Assembly: GCA_903824965.1 (NCBI GenBank)
Contig: CAIJYR010000037.1
Location: 1-33,583 of the forward strand
Source of the DNA: an uncultured Thiotrichales bacterium
GTDB taxonomy: Bacteria; Pseudomonadota; Gammaproteobacteria; CAIRSR01
Reading direction: 5' to 3'
Length of the DNA stretch: 33,583 bases
Shown here: piece by piece, positions 11,311 to 20,808 of the stretch
Position numbering within the stretch: the first letter of the stretch is position 1
Layout: the number at the start of each line of letters is the position of its first letter
The notes under the pieces: generated by a model
The model's input: only the letters and a program-made list of their open reading frames with translations
The model's database searches: none
Told to the model about the DNA's origin: nothing
Position numbers and translations under genes: made by a program

Positions 11311-12583
11311 AGACCCGCTTTCCTTCCATGAGCGTGTGGAGAACACGCCCTTTTAGTTCCCATCCGTGGAAGGGGGTATTATGGCCACGACTCACCAGGC
11401 GTGCAGCATCCACCGTCCAGCACCGATGCAGATCGAAGACACAGATATCGGCACGTGCCCCGATCTGGAGTGTGCCGTAGGGTTGGCCGAGGATTCGCGC
11501 CGGTTGCCAAGAAAGGCGTGAGAGGAGCGTAGACAGGTCTAGGACACCCTCGTGGACGAGGCGCAAACCAAGCGGTAAAAGCGTCTCTAGGCCGGAAATG
11601 CCGGGCTCTGTGGCGCAGAAAGGTGCAAGTTTGGCGTCTGGTTCGTGCGGCTGGTGATCCGAGCAAATGGCCGAGACTACATCACTTGCACAGGCCAAGC
11701 GCAGGGTATCGCGATCGTGTTGGGTACGCAAAGGCGGGAGAACGTGGCAGTCTGCATTGAAATTGGCAATGTCCCGTTCTGTGAGATGCAGCTGATGCAT
11801 GGCCACATCCGCCGTGATGGGCAACCCACGCGCCTGCGCTTCGGCGACCATTTCTACCGAGCGTGCGGCGGAGAGCAGTGTAAAATGGACACGGATACCG
11901 TCCTGCTCTGCCAACACCAAGGCACGTGCTACCGCGACGGTTTCAGCGGCCACAGGAATCCCAGGCAAACCCAGCTGCTCTGAGATGAATCCCTCGTGGG
12001 CACAGCCCCCCGCAGAGAGCCACGGATCCTGTGGATGCAAAAACACTGTCAGACCAAAGGTCGCAGCATATTCCATTGCGCGGCGCAAAATCAGGGTGTT
12101 GGGGATCTGCCGTAAGCCGTTGCTTACGCCGACACAGCCTGCTTTGGCAAGGGCGGCCATTTCGCTGATTTGTTCGCCAGCCAACCCCTTCGTGAGGGCA
12201 CCGAGGGTCAGTACCCACGCCCGATCCGATTGATCCGCACGAACTTTGATGAGTTCCGCGACTGCGGGGGTATCGATGATGGGTACGGTGTCGGGGGGTA
12301 CACACACCGTTGTAATGCCACCTGCGGCGGCTGCGGCCGTTTCGCTTGCGATGGTACCCTTCTGTTCTTGGCCTGGTTCGCGCAAATACACCCGCAGATC
12401 CACGAGGCCCGGGCAGACCACAAGGCCCGTTGCGTCGATCACCTCATCTGCCTCGAAATCGGGCGAGTCACCGAGGGCTACGATGCGCTTTTCTGCAAGG
12501 CAAAGATCCAACACAGCATCTAGGCGCCGAGAGGGGTCTATCACCCGTCCGCCTCGAATGCGAATCCGTTTGACAGGGTTCAT
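11291..12583 (-). CDS. Dihydroorotase-like protein, probably non-catalytic (PyrC' type)
   Basis: Amidohydrolase fold (DVVSAICSDHQPHEPDAK, GISGLETLLPLGLRL) but the HxH metal motif is DLRVYLREPG. Likely start is the internal Met MNPVKRIRIRGGRVIDP (12583). Confidence 0.9.
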   Translation of the reverse strand: MNPVKRIRIRGGRVIDPSRRLDAVLDLCLAEKRIVALGDSPDFEADEVIDATGLVVCPGLVDLRVYLREPGQEQKGTIASETAAAAAGGITTVCVPPDTVPIIDTPAVAELIKVRADQSDRAWVLTLGALTKGLAGEQISEMAALAKAGCVGVSNGLRQIPNTLILRRAMEYAATFGLTVFLHPQDPWLSAGGCAHEGFISEQLGLPGIPVAAETVAVARALVLAEQDGIRVHFTLLSAARSVEMVAEAQARGLPITADVAMHQLHLTERDIANFNADCHVLPPLRTQHDRDTLRLACASDVVSAICSDHQPHEPDAKLAPFCATEPGISGLETLLPLGLRLVHEGVLDLSTLLSRLSWQPARILGQPYGTLQIGARADICVFDLHRCWTVDAARLVSRGHNTPFHGWELKGRVLHTLMEGKRVFTLEDP

Positions 12584-12591
12584 GCTGGAGA

Positions 12592-13602
12592 TCACTCGTG
12601 CAAGCGTTCGCGCCCGGCGGCGTGGCTCCCCAGACACAAGGACATCACTGCCATCCGTATCGCAATGCCATGGGTGACTTGCTGAAGGATGACGGACTGT
12701 GGGCCATCTGCGACCGCAGAGGACATCTCGACCCCTCGGTTGATGGGGCCAGGGTGCATCACCAAGGCATCGGGTTTGGCCAAGGCAAGTTTTTCGGGGG
12801 TCAACCCGTAGACATGAAAGAACTCCAGGCCCGAGGGCAACATGGCGCTGTCCATGCGCTCTCGTTGAAGACGCAACATCATGATCACGTCAACGTCTTT
12901 CAGACCCTCGCAGGGGTTGGTAAAAACACGTACCCCCAGTTCCCCCAAGTGGCGTAGCAGTAGGGTGCGTGGCGCAATGACGCGAATCTCCCGTACACCG
13001 AGCAAGCGTAGTGCGTGGATCTGGGATCGTGCCACCCGCGAGTGGGTAACATCGCCCACAATGGCGACGACCAAAGCCGAAAAATCCGGCTTATGGCGGC
13101 GGATGGTAAACATATCCAGCAAGGCTTGCGTTGGGTGTGCGTGGCGACCATCGCCCCCATTCACGACGCTGACGTGGGGCGAGGCGTGGGACGCGATGAA
13201 ATGTGCGGCACCGCTTTGACCATGTCGTACCACGAACATGTCGATGTGCATGGCTTCTAGGTTGCGCAAGGTATCGAGCAACGACTCTCCCTTGACCGCC
13301 GAGGAGGTGGGGAGATTGACAGTCAGTACATCGGCGGACAGTCGCTTTGCGGCCAGTTCGAAGGTGGTGCGTGTGCGGGTGCTGGCTTCAAAAAACAGGT
13401 TCGCAATGGTCTTGCCACGTAACAAGGGCACTTTTTTGACCGACTGTTCGGGGAGAGACGCGAAGGACTCTGCGGTATCGAGGATCTCCGTGATCAGCCG
13501 ACGACTCAGACCTTCAATGCTGAGAAAGTGGCGCAGACGACCCTTACCATCTACCTGCAGCTTGGCAGAACCAAGCCAGGTGGGAGACTCTTGGAGATTC
13601 AT
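12592..13602 (-). CDS. pyrB: Aspartate carbamoyltransferase catalytic subunit
   Basis: [49 protein letters not shown]. Likely start [12 protein letters not shown] at 13602, not the upstream ORF start 13713. Confidence 0.96.
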   Translation of the reverse strand: MNLQESPTWLGSAKLQVDGKGRLRHFLSIEGLSRRLITEILDTAESFASLPEQSVKKVPLLRGKTIANLFFEASTRTRTTFELAAKRLSADVLTVNLPTSSAVKGESLLDTLRNLEAMHIDMFVVRHGQSGAAHFIASHASPHVSVVNGGDGRHAHPTQALLDMFTIRRHKPDFSALVVAIVGDVTHSRVARSQIHALRLLGVREIRVIAPRTLLLRHLGELGVRVFTNPCEGLKDVDVIMMLRLQRERMDSAMLPSGLEFFHVYGLTPEKLALAKPDALVMHPGPINRGVEMSSAVADGPQSVILQQVTHGIAIRMAVMSLCLGSHAAGRERLHE

Positions 13603-13748
13603 GGATCTGTTCAAAACCGATTCTGTGCAGTGCGAGGGAAACCACAAGGAAACGAACGGATCAGAAATGAGCAGACCACGCCGATCCCCCCTATTGTCTC
13701 TCCTTGTCTCCAAAAAACCAACCCATGTGAAGCTGTGCAGACTACTGG

Positions 13749-14471
13749 CTAGGGTGGCGGTGCCACCACGGGCCGATAGAGACTGTCTATTTTTGCTGCC
13801 GTTGCGCTGGTCAGATGACTTTCCACATACAAGGGCAAGATTCTGGTTTGGAGACTACCCAAAACGGGAACAGTACCAACTCCTCTAAGATAGAGACCGA
13901 GCGCCATATCGGAGGCATGGGAAGGCTTAAAAAATTCATCGGTAATCAGAAAACAATAGACAGCACTCGCCTGATCGGACACAGTCGATGGATAATACCA
14001 AAGACGACCATAATCGGTTCCCTTTGCGAGGATAGTATCGCAATTGTACTTCTGGGTAGCATCCGACGCTAATTCCGTTTTCAAGATGGGAAGAAGCGCA
14101 GGTGCATTCCCTGGATTACTAGCCCTGCTACAATCCGTGGTAGCTGAGAATTTACAATAATCTTGATCGTCAGGCGTGGCATTGTTGTACGCCACACGAA
14201 AATACCCAAAATATCCTCTGTAATTTTCTGTGTTTGGAGTATTATTCACCACACCACTGATGGATCGGCTTGCCACGTAATTCCATTGCCCCATCATTGC
14301 CCAATAGATCCGAATCCGTGCCAAGGATTCATCCACGGCTTTGGCTTCGCTCACTGCGTAGTGTTCGATAAGAGAGGATACAAGCAGCATAATGGCCATA
14401 GAGACCACCATGGTCGTCACCAGAACGGATCCTCGTTGCTGTGTAAGACAAACATGCCTATGATGGATCAT
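13749..14471 (-). CDS. PilX-like minor pseudopilin
   Basis: 240 aa; N-terminal [33 protein letters not shown] hydrophobic helix of PilX type, next to two FTLIEV/MTIIEV pseudopilins. Confidence 0.65.
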   Translation of the reverse strand: MIHHRHVCLTQQRGSVLVTTMVVSMAIMLLVSSLIEHYAVSEAKAVDESLARIRIYWAMMGQWNYVASRSISGVVNNTPNTENYRGYFGYFRVAYNNATPDDQDYCKFSATTDCSRASNPGNAPALLPILKTELASDATQKYNCDTILAKGTDYGRLWYYPSTVSDQASAVYCFLITDEFFKPSHASDMALGLYLRGVGTVPVLGSLQTRILPLYVESHLTSATAAKIDSLYRPVVAPPP

Positions 14472-14485
14472 CGAAAGGGTTTACC

Positions 14486-15310
14486 TTATTGGACGTTCAT
14501 CAAGAAGCTCGTGCGGTAGGTTTCTTGATAATCCCACTTTGTATAGGCCTCATCATGCCAACTGGCCAAACGAGGATCCACCAGGGTGTATTCTAGGTCA
14601 ATCGTACCCGTAGCCACGGGCCGATTCTTTGCATCAATCGCAATGTACGAGAGATACCCATTGGCAGTTAAAGAGCTTGTGGTGTTCGGACAATCGTAGT
14701 ACGGATCGCCAATCAACGGGCCACCCGCCAAGGGATCGTTAGGATTCGCAGGCGCGACCCCTGCTACACGACAGGGAATAGGCTCTGTGCTAAGGATGCT
14801 GCTCATTCTTGGACTGGTTGTGTTGAGCAGTGTGTTGGTTGTGGTCGGCTTCAGTACCAATCGGTTGTTGGTATTGCCGTAGGCATTGTTGGCAACACTC
14901 AGCGTTGAGGAGGCAGAATCACTGATGGTAATCGTGCTACCTGCGACATTTCCTGCCACTGCAGCCGACGAAAGCACTGTTGCTAAAGCTCCACCCCCTA
15001 CCCCGCCATAATTGGCTTCACGAAAGCCCTCTATGCGCTCGGTATCTTCGATCACCTGAGACACTACATTTGCACCTCCCGTAGTACCCCCATCCACCGC
15101 CTGTCCTGTTCCGAGCATGTCGAACACCAGCCGTGCCTCCTCGTTCAACTGGCATCGGGTGATCATCGCAGCAGACATTTGTTGTGCCTGAACCAACAGA
15201 GTAAGCAGTACCAGAGACAACCCGAGGGCTAAGGTGGCGGCTACCAAGACCTCAATCAGCGTAAATCCGCGTTCGCTGCCACGGGTTGCGATTCGACGAG
15301 ACGTGATCAC
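14486..15310 (-). CDS. PilW-like minor pseudopilin
   Basis: 274 aa; prepilin cleavage motif RG-FTLIEVLVAATLALGLSLVLLTLLVQAQ. Confidence 0.8.
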   Translation of the reverse strand: MITSRRIATRGSERGFTLIEVLVAATLALGLSLVLLTLLVQAQQMSAAMITRCQLNEEARLVFDMLGTGQAVDGGTTGGANVVSQVIEDTERIEGFREANYGGVGGGALATVLSSAAVAGNVAGSTITISDSASSTLSVANNAYGNTNNRLVLKPTTTNTLLNTTSPRMSSILSTEPIPCRVAGVAPANPNDPLAGGPLIGDPYYDCPNTTSSLTANGYLSYIAIDAKNRPVATGTIDLEYTLVDPRLASWHDEAYTKWDYQETYRTSFLMNVQ

Positions 15311-16029
15311 TGCGTGAGCCCTCCCACGATGGTTTGTAACTCAATCTCCTTCGGTGGCCCTAGATCTCCCAAGGGATTCGTAGCACTCCGGTAGCGAAAG
15401 GGATATTTTAGATACACAACCAGCAAGCGGCAATTGGCACCATTGCCATCAGGAAGAAGGACATCGCCAACCCATCTACAATGTGCATCCGGATTAGGAG
15501 CCGTGGTCGCACCTACCGTTGTAGAGAAATCAAAACTCAAGCTGGCCGTAATCCCCCTCGCACGATCCAACCAGACTACATTGCAATCTTTCCCGCCGCC
15601 ACAATCTTGTCCGGTACCCGCAGCGTTCGAGGTGTTCACGTGGTCGATCTGGGAATCCGCGAAAATCGCTGTGGTGATATCAACATTGCGACCTGGCAAG
15701 ATTCTTTGCATACTTGCACTGGTTGTTTGTGAATTGTAGACATAGCGCGTTGTCCCTGAGACAGGCTTGAACCAGTCCCACGCTGTAGCGGCATCCGTGA
15801 TTGGATACCGAAAGGTAGCCACTGCCCTTTCCATCTCGCCATTCAGGACAAAGATCGCCTTTTGCTTGAGCGTAAACAGAAGGAATTCCTCGTCTACCAT
15901 CGCCCAAGTACTCATCAATGCGACGACCAAGATCGACGAAAGGACAGTGGCCACCATGACTTCGATGATGGTCATGCCCTGCATCGAAGTGCGTGGCGCG
16001 GTATCTCTTGGGTGTGTGCCGAGGATCAC
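15307..16029 (-). CDS. PilV-like minor pseudopilin
   Basis: 240 aa; QG-MTIIEVMVATVLSSILVVALMSTW prepilin motif; overlaps the next pseudopilin gene by 4 nt. Confidence 0.8.
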   Translation of the reverse strand: MILGTHPRDTAPRTSMQGMTIIEVMVATVLSSILVVALMSTWAMVDEEFLLFTLKQKAIFVLNGEMERAVATFRYPITDAATAWDWFKPVSGTTRYVYNSQTTSASMQRILPGRNVDITTAIFADSQIDHVNTSNAAGTGQDCGGGKDCNVVWLDRARGITASLSFDFSTTVGATTAPNPDAHCRWVGDVLLPDGNGANCRLLVVYLKYPFRYRSATNPLGDLGPPKEIELQTIVGGLTQ

Positions 16030-16034
16030 CTGCG

Positions 16035-16727
16035 CTACTCCTCGTCAAGACAAGTGGGACAACGCTTTAGACGGGCCTCGCGTTTCCGAAGCAAATACTG
16101 GCTCATCATGAGTTGGGTTTCTGTGGCTGAAAAACCGCACGGATGGCCATGCCAACAAGGGCCTCCGCTGGTATGGAGGCGTGGGAAAATCAGCGCAGCG
16201 GATACAGAGTGCCTGCCTGAGACCCTTGGGGCACAAACTCCGCCCGGATCGTCGTGCTGGAGACAATGCAGGACTCGTTCGACGTAGTCTCTGGTTTCTG
16301 GGTAGGGCGGAATGCCACCATAACGCACAACGGCATTTTCGCCAGCGTTGTACCCTGCCAACGCCAAGTGCAGATCACCATCGAATCGGTCGAGCAAAAA
16401 CCGCAGATAGCGTATCCCACCAACGATGTTTTGCTGGGGATCCAACGGATCCTCGACACCGAAGCGACGAACGGTCTCTGGCATCAACTGCATCAACCCA
16501 ATGGCCCCTTTGGGGGATCGTGCCTCTGAATAAAAACCAGACTCGACAGCTACGACTGCCTTGACCAAGGCGGCATCCACGTTCCAGTAAGAGGCTTCCC
16601 GTTCGATCAGGGCGTGAACGTCAGAAGCCAAGGCCGGAGAGACCAGCGTAAGCCCCAACAACAGTGCCAAGACCCGTCTACCCAGGATGGCAAGGAACGG
16701 CTGTTTTCGCACAATCGTACCATTCAA
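16035..16727 (-). CDS. Lytic transglycosylase (SLT domain)
   Basis: 230 aa with signal peptide; VKAVVAVESGFYSEARSPKGAIGLMQLMPETVRRFG, LALAGYNAGENAV. Confidence 0.92.
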   Translation of the reverse strand: MNGTIVRKQPFLAILGRRVLALLLGLTLVSPALASDVHALIEREASYWNVDAALVKAVVAVESGFYSEARSPKGAIGLMQLMPETVRRFGVEDPLDPQQNIVGGIRYLRFLLDRFDGDLHLALAGYNAGENAVVRYGGIPPYPETRDYVERVLHCLQHDDPGGVCAPRVSGRHSVSAALIFPRLHTSGGPCWHGHPCGFSATETQLMMSQYLLRKREARLKRCPTCLDEE

Positions 16728-16746
16728 GACAGGATCACCCCCAAAG

Positions 16747-17589
16747 CTATTTGGCAGTTGCCGCTGGTCTGTATTTCAACACATAGGTTTGTTTGCCATT
16801 CGGTGTATCCTCGGACATATTCACACGATCACCCGCAATCGAATCGATGTGTTTTGTTTTGTCGAACGTACCATTCTCGTAGTAGTCCCTGTGATCGATG
16901 GTTGCGTAGGTTCCATTGGGATCTTTGCCCATGCCGGTCATGGTAAAGATCCAGGTCAAGTCGATGCTCTGACTCACGCTCTTGAGTTTGGAATCAAAAG
17001 CAAATCGCTGGAAGGGATTGCGTTTGTTCTGCTGGGCGACCTGATCTTTCAGAGCACGTAAGCGATCATTGCTCAACGGTTCTGCATTGTTCCGTGGACT
17101 GATGGTGAACGAAATGACATGTTGCGGCAACGATTTGGGTTTGTTGTCTTTATCCAGTTCTCCCATGGAGTACGGGTGCACTTGCAAATCGGTGATGGTG
17201 ATGTCTCTGGATTCTAATCCCGCAGAGAAACGCAGGAATGTATAATAATCAACCAGGATGTCGATTGTAAATTTCGTGCTATCCTGCTGGTCGGGTGTCA
17301 GTCTACGGATAATGACGTTTTCGTTCTTGGCGATTTCATTAAAGTTTCTTAAGAATTTCTCAACCGAATTCACAGGAGCACCAGTCTGCTTGGCATGCTC
17401 CGCAATGGTTGCTAACGTCACTGAGAGGTTCTTAGCCTCCCTTCTCAGGTAGTCATCGATGTTTCTGGCATCGATGATACTGGCTGCACGATCCACGTAG
17501 AGCGTTGCATAGCCACAGAACAAAGCAGCAAAGACGAAGTACAGCGAAGAAACAACCAGTGTTCGATGTGCTGTAAAAAATTCATTCAT
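16747..17589 (-). CDS. PilO/GspM-like inner-membrane alignment-complex protein
   Basis: 280 aa; N-terminal TM (LVVSSLYFVFAALFCGYATLYV), short coiled segment, then an alpha/beta periplasmic domain; located directly after the PilM-PilN-like gene. Confidence 0.55.
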   Translation of the reverse strand: MNEFFTAHRTLVVSSLYFVFAALFCGYATLYVDRAASIIDARNIDDYLRREAKNLSVTLATIAEHAKQTGAPVNSVEKFLRNFNEIAKNENVIIRRLTPDQQDSTKFTIDILVDYYTFLRFSAGLESRDITITDLQVHPYSMGELDKDNKPKSLPQHVISFTISPRNNAEPLSNDRLRALKDQVAQQNKRNPFQRFAFDSKLKSVSQSIDLTWIFTMTGMGKDPNGTYATIDHRDYYENGTFDKTKHIDSIAGDRVNMSEDTPNGKQTYVLKYRPAATAK

Positions 17590-17601
17590 GGATGTGCCTT
17601 T

Positions 17602-19719
17602 TTAATGATTCTTACTACCGATGGCTTGTTCTATCGATGCGTCGTGATTTTTCATAATTTGCTGGTATTGTCTGACAGGATCTCCACCCGATACCTGAGG
17701 AACTGACAAACGTTTCGTTGGATCATAATGTGCCTCCAATGAAAACCGCACCACAGGCTCAGCATCGGAAGTATCAATGGTAAGGCCACCAAAGGTGATA
17801 TCACTAAAATCTCCCATAAACATATCTGTGTCCTTTTTTAAGTTCTCCACAAAATCCGCAATCACGCCAACATGGCCTTCCGAGCGTGGCAGAGCAGCGC
17901 CTTTCATCACGAGTTTTGCAGAGGCGGATGGCGTTTTTCCTGTGGAAACACCATCCAAATAAACATCGGTCAACCAGAGATTTTCGCTGATGTTCTTACC
18001 GATCGATAGAAATTTTTCCGTCCACAAAACCTTGTTTTCCTGACCGGTGACGACTGCGATGAGAGTGCTTTTTTGAACCTTTTCGCGTAAAGTCTGATTT
18101 GAAGCAAAATCTCCAAGGCAGGGAGCAAGATTTTTCATAAAATTCTGCGTAATACCGGTATACTGGTCATAGCCGAGATACAACAACCCACACAGGAGGA
18201 GCATGAGCGCGAAAAAGCCGTTTCGCTCATCTTCCATGTTCTCGCTAGGTGTCTCCTCGGTTTTCTTACCGGAAAAAAGCTTCGTCACTTGAGAAACGAT
18301 ACTTTCTTGCGGTTTTTGTTGCTTTGCCGTCGCTCTCCGCGATCCCGCAGCGCCACCGCTGCCCCCCCCTTTCCTTCCCGTGCTGCTTACAGCACCGGCT
18401 AGCGCCCGGTTGGCTTTAGAAGGGACTGCCATCATTCCATGCGTTGCATTGTACAAAAACTGTGTTTTGCCAACCGAGACCAAGGGGCCATCGGTACCCG
18501 ACAATAAATTGATAGAAACAAGAGAAGAATGATTTACAAAGGTATCAAATAACTCAAGCGTATTCCTTCCATAGCACTCCTGAATCGCGTGGGGCAATCC
18601 TGCATTCAACCAGGCATCGAAATTAAGAATGTGTTGAAGTTCTCCAAAGAGGGAAATCCTGCGTGGTAATCCACAAGCACGCTGTTGTTGGAAATATTCT
18701 AAGGTTGCGGCAATCTCATCATTGAGTTTCTGTAACAAGGGAATCAATACTGACTCTTGGATACTCAATGCACGCCTATCCAGGTGCGCATTGACTTTAC
18801 GCAAAATCTGCACCAGCAGGTCATTCTGAAGACGCAAACGGTGCTCATCGATCCTGTTTTCTTGTTCCAGTTCAGACAAGGCATCTCGGTTTGCCAGTAC
18901 CAAAGAGACCTCTCCATGACTGGCACCTGTCTCCATCGCCACGGTACTGACCAAGGTGACGATGTTTGGCAGATGGTCTCCGCTCTTCAGGGCCCCCAAT
19001 ACTTGTTTGGGAGTAACCCCTGTTCTCTCCGCAACAGCGCGGAGCAACGTGGCGATCCCGATGGGGATGTGTCGTACCGTGAGCGCACCAATCCCAACAT
19101 GGGCGATCATAACCTCGGTGTACTCAGCACCCACGAGAATGGCACCGTATGGTTCGTCGGGCACTTGTTCCGCCTCTTTGAGGAGGAGGGCTTCGATGGG
19201 AACGATACCCTTGAGTTTCCCGGCAAGCTGATCCAGCACTGCGAGTAGGTCACGCAACAAGCCAGTGTCTACAAAAGAGTAGACACCATTGCTACGGGTT
19301 GCCCCCTGATGGTGCTCGCCCAGGTCTCCATAGCCAAAGGAGACATCTTTGGAACCGAGCAATCCCCTGCCAAATTCACGCACACGTTTTGGATCTGCCG
19401 ATTGTAATTGATTCGCTTTGACGTCCGAGAAAACCAATCGTTCAGAATCCAACAGCAGGTGACAATGGGTGATTTGCGCACGCAGAGAGGGAGAGAGCTC
19501 CGCAAGAACCGTCTGCAGCATTCGCTCCGGGCGTGAATGCTTGCCATCCGTCGGTAGGAGAAATTCGCCAGCGTCCTGTAGCTTCTTTGCGTGGTCATCG
19601 CTCGCACCAACGGTACGCGCATGCCAGCCCGAAGCACCCAGGTGAATGAACAAGCCAACACCTTTCGACCCTGCATCAGCACCACCGTCGACCACAGATT
19701 TCGATTTTGAAAACCGCAT
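17602..19719 (-). CDS. PilM-PilN-like fusion (GspL-like)
   Basis: 705 aa; N-terminal actin-like region (YGAILVGAEYTEVMIAHVGIGALTVRHIPIGIATLLRAVAE), one TM (NGFFALMLLLCGLLYLGYDQYTG), C-terminal PilN-like periplasmic region. Confidence 0.65.
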   Translation of the reverse strand: MRFSKSKSVVDGGADAGSKGVGLFIHLGASGWHARTVGASDDHAKKLQDAGEFLLPTDGKHSRPERMLQTVLAELSPSLRAQITHCHLLLDSERLVFSDVKANQLQSADPKRVREFGRGLLGSKDVSFGYGDLGEHHQGATRSNGVYSFVDTGLLRDLLAVLDQLAGKLKGIVPIEALLLKEAEQVPDEPYGAILVGAEYTEVMIAHVGIGALTVRHIPIGIATLLRAVAERTGVTPKQVLGALKSGDHLPNIVTLVSTVAMETGASHGEVSLVLANRDALSELEQENRIDEHRLRLQNDLLVQILRKVNAHLDRRALSIQESVLIPLLQKLNDEIAATLEYFQQQRACGLPRRISLFGELQHILNFDAWLNAGLPHAIQECYGRNTLELFDTFVNHSSLVSINLLSGTDGPLVSVGKTQFLYNATHGMMAVPSKANRALAGAVSSTGRKGGGSGGAAGSRRATAKQQKPQESIVSQVTKLFSGKKTEETPSENMEDERNGFFALMLLLCGLLYLGYDQYTGITQNFMKNLAPCLGDFASNQTLREKVQKSTLIAVVTGQENKVLWTEKFLSIGKNISENLWLTDVYLDGVSTGKTPSASAKLVMKGAALPRSEGHVGVIADFVENLKKDTDMFMGDFSDITFGGLTIDTSDAEPVVRFSLEAHYDPTKRLSVPQVSGGDPVRQYQQIMKNHDASIEQAIGSKNH

Positions 19720-19764
19720 GACATGTTCCTATCGCTGCGAAGACAATCACCAAGAGTCAATACA

Positions 19765-20808
19765 TTAATGTTGCACCATTTTACCCATATCGAATACCGG
19801 CATAAACACAGCGATCATCATGCCCGCCACCGACATGCCGACAATAAGGGTAAGAATCGGATTAATCAAGGCCGTCCATCGTTCCAGTTCATTGTCCAAC
19901 ATCCGCTCGAAGTAATCCGCAGCAGACAGCAACAAGGAATCCAAGGTACCCGCCTCCTCACCGGCAGCGATCATTTGCAAGACAATGCCTGAGAAAACAT
20001 CGTACTCTCGGAAGGAATCCGCGATCCCCTTGCCGCGTTCAACATCGCTAACGATGGCGTAGATCAATTCTTCGATATACACATTGGCGACTGACCCAGC
20101 AGCCAACTCCAACGACGGTAATAAATCCACTTCGTTTTGCAATTGGACAGAGAAGGTACGCAAAAAACGACTCAAAGACGCCAGACGAACCAATCTACCC
20201 ATCACAGGCAGACGTAACTTATATCGATCCCACAAGTAACGACCTTCTGTCGTGGCAATCCAAGCCAATAGACCCCCCACGAGGATGAAAACCGCTATAA
20301 AGACGATATAGTAATTGGCACGCCACCAATCCCCAAAATCCATCAGCCATTGGGTCATGGTCGGTAATTCTTTTCCGAAAGAGGCAAACATGTTCTTGAA
20401 TCGCGGAAGAATAAAAAAGATCATTCCGTTCAACACCGCGATGAATGCAATAAACATAAAAATGGGATACGCAAGCGCAGATCGTATCTTGCCCTGGGAT
20501 TCATCCATCTTTTTGAGATAGAGGGAGATATGTTCGATGGCGTCTCCGAGACGGCCCGACATCATCCCCGCACGAACCACATTGACGTAGATCTGATCGA
20601 AAACCTTCGGATACTCGGCAAGGGCATCGCCAAAATCGACTCCGTGTTCTACCTCATGCACCACAGACTCCATGGTGTCCCGCAGTACCCCTGCTGGGGT
20701 TTCTTCTGTTAAGTTTCTCAGCACATCCACCAGCGGCAACTGACTCCTCACCATGGAAGACAATTGGCCCGTAAAAATCAACAAGGTGGAAAGCGATACC
20801 GCTGACAT
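19765..20808 (-). CDS. Type II secretion/type IV pilus platform protein (GspF/PilC family)
   Basis: 347 aa; FTGQLSSMVRSQLPLVDVLRNL, GDALAEYPKVFDQIYVNVVRAGMMSGRLGDAIEHISLYL, ...IAAGEEAGTLDSLLLSAADYFERMLDNELERWTALINPILTLIVG. Confidence 0.93.
   Translation of the reverse strand: MSAVSLSTLLIFTGQLSSMVRSQLPLVDVLRNLTEETPAGVLRDTMESVVHEVEHGVDFGDALAEYPKVFDQIYVNVVRAGMMSGRLGDAIEHISLYLKKMDESQGKIRSALAYPIFMFIAFIAVLNGMIFFILPRFKNMFASFGKELPTMTQWLMDFGDWWRANYYIVFIAVFILVGGLLAWIATTEGRYLWDRYKLRLPVMGRLVRLASLSRFLRTFSVQLQNEVDLLPSLELAAGSVANVYIEELIYAIVSDVERGKGIADSFREYDVFSGIVLQMIAAGEEAGTLDSLLLSAADYFERMLDNELERWTALINPILTLIVGMSVAGMMIAVFMPVFDMGKMVQH

Noticed and set aside
13238-13888. 216-aa plus-strand ORF over pyrB and the pyrB/pilX intergenic region
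   Set aside because: Mostly antisense to pyrB with no recognisable domain.
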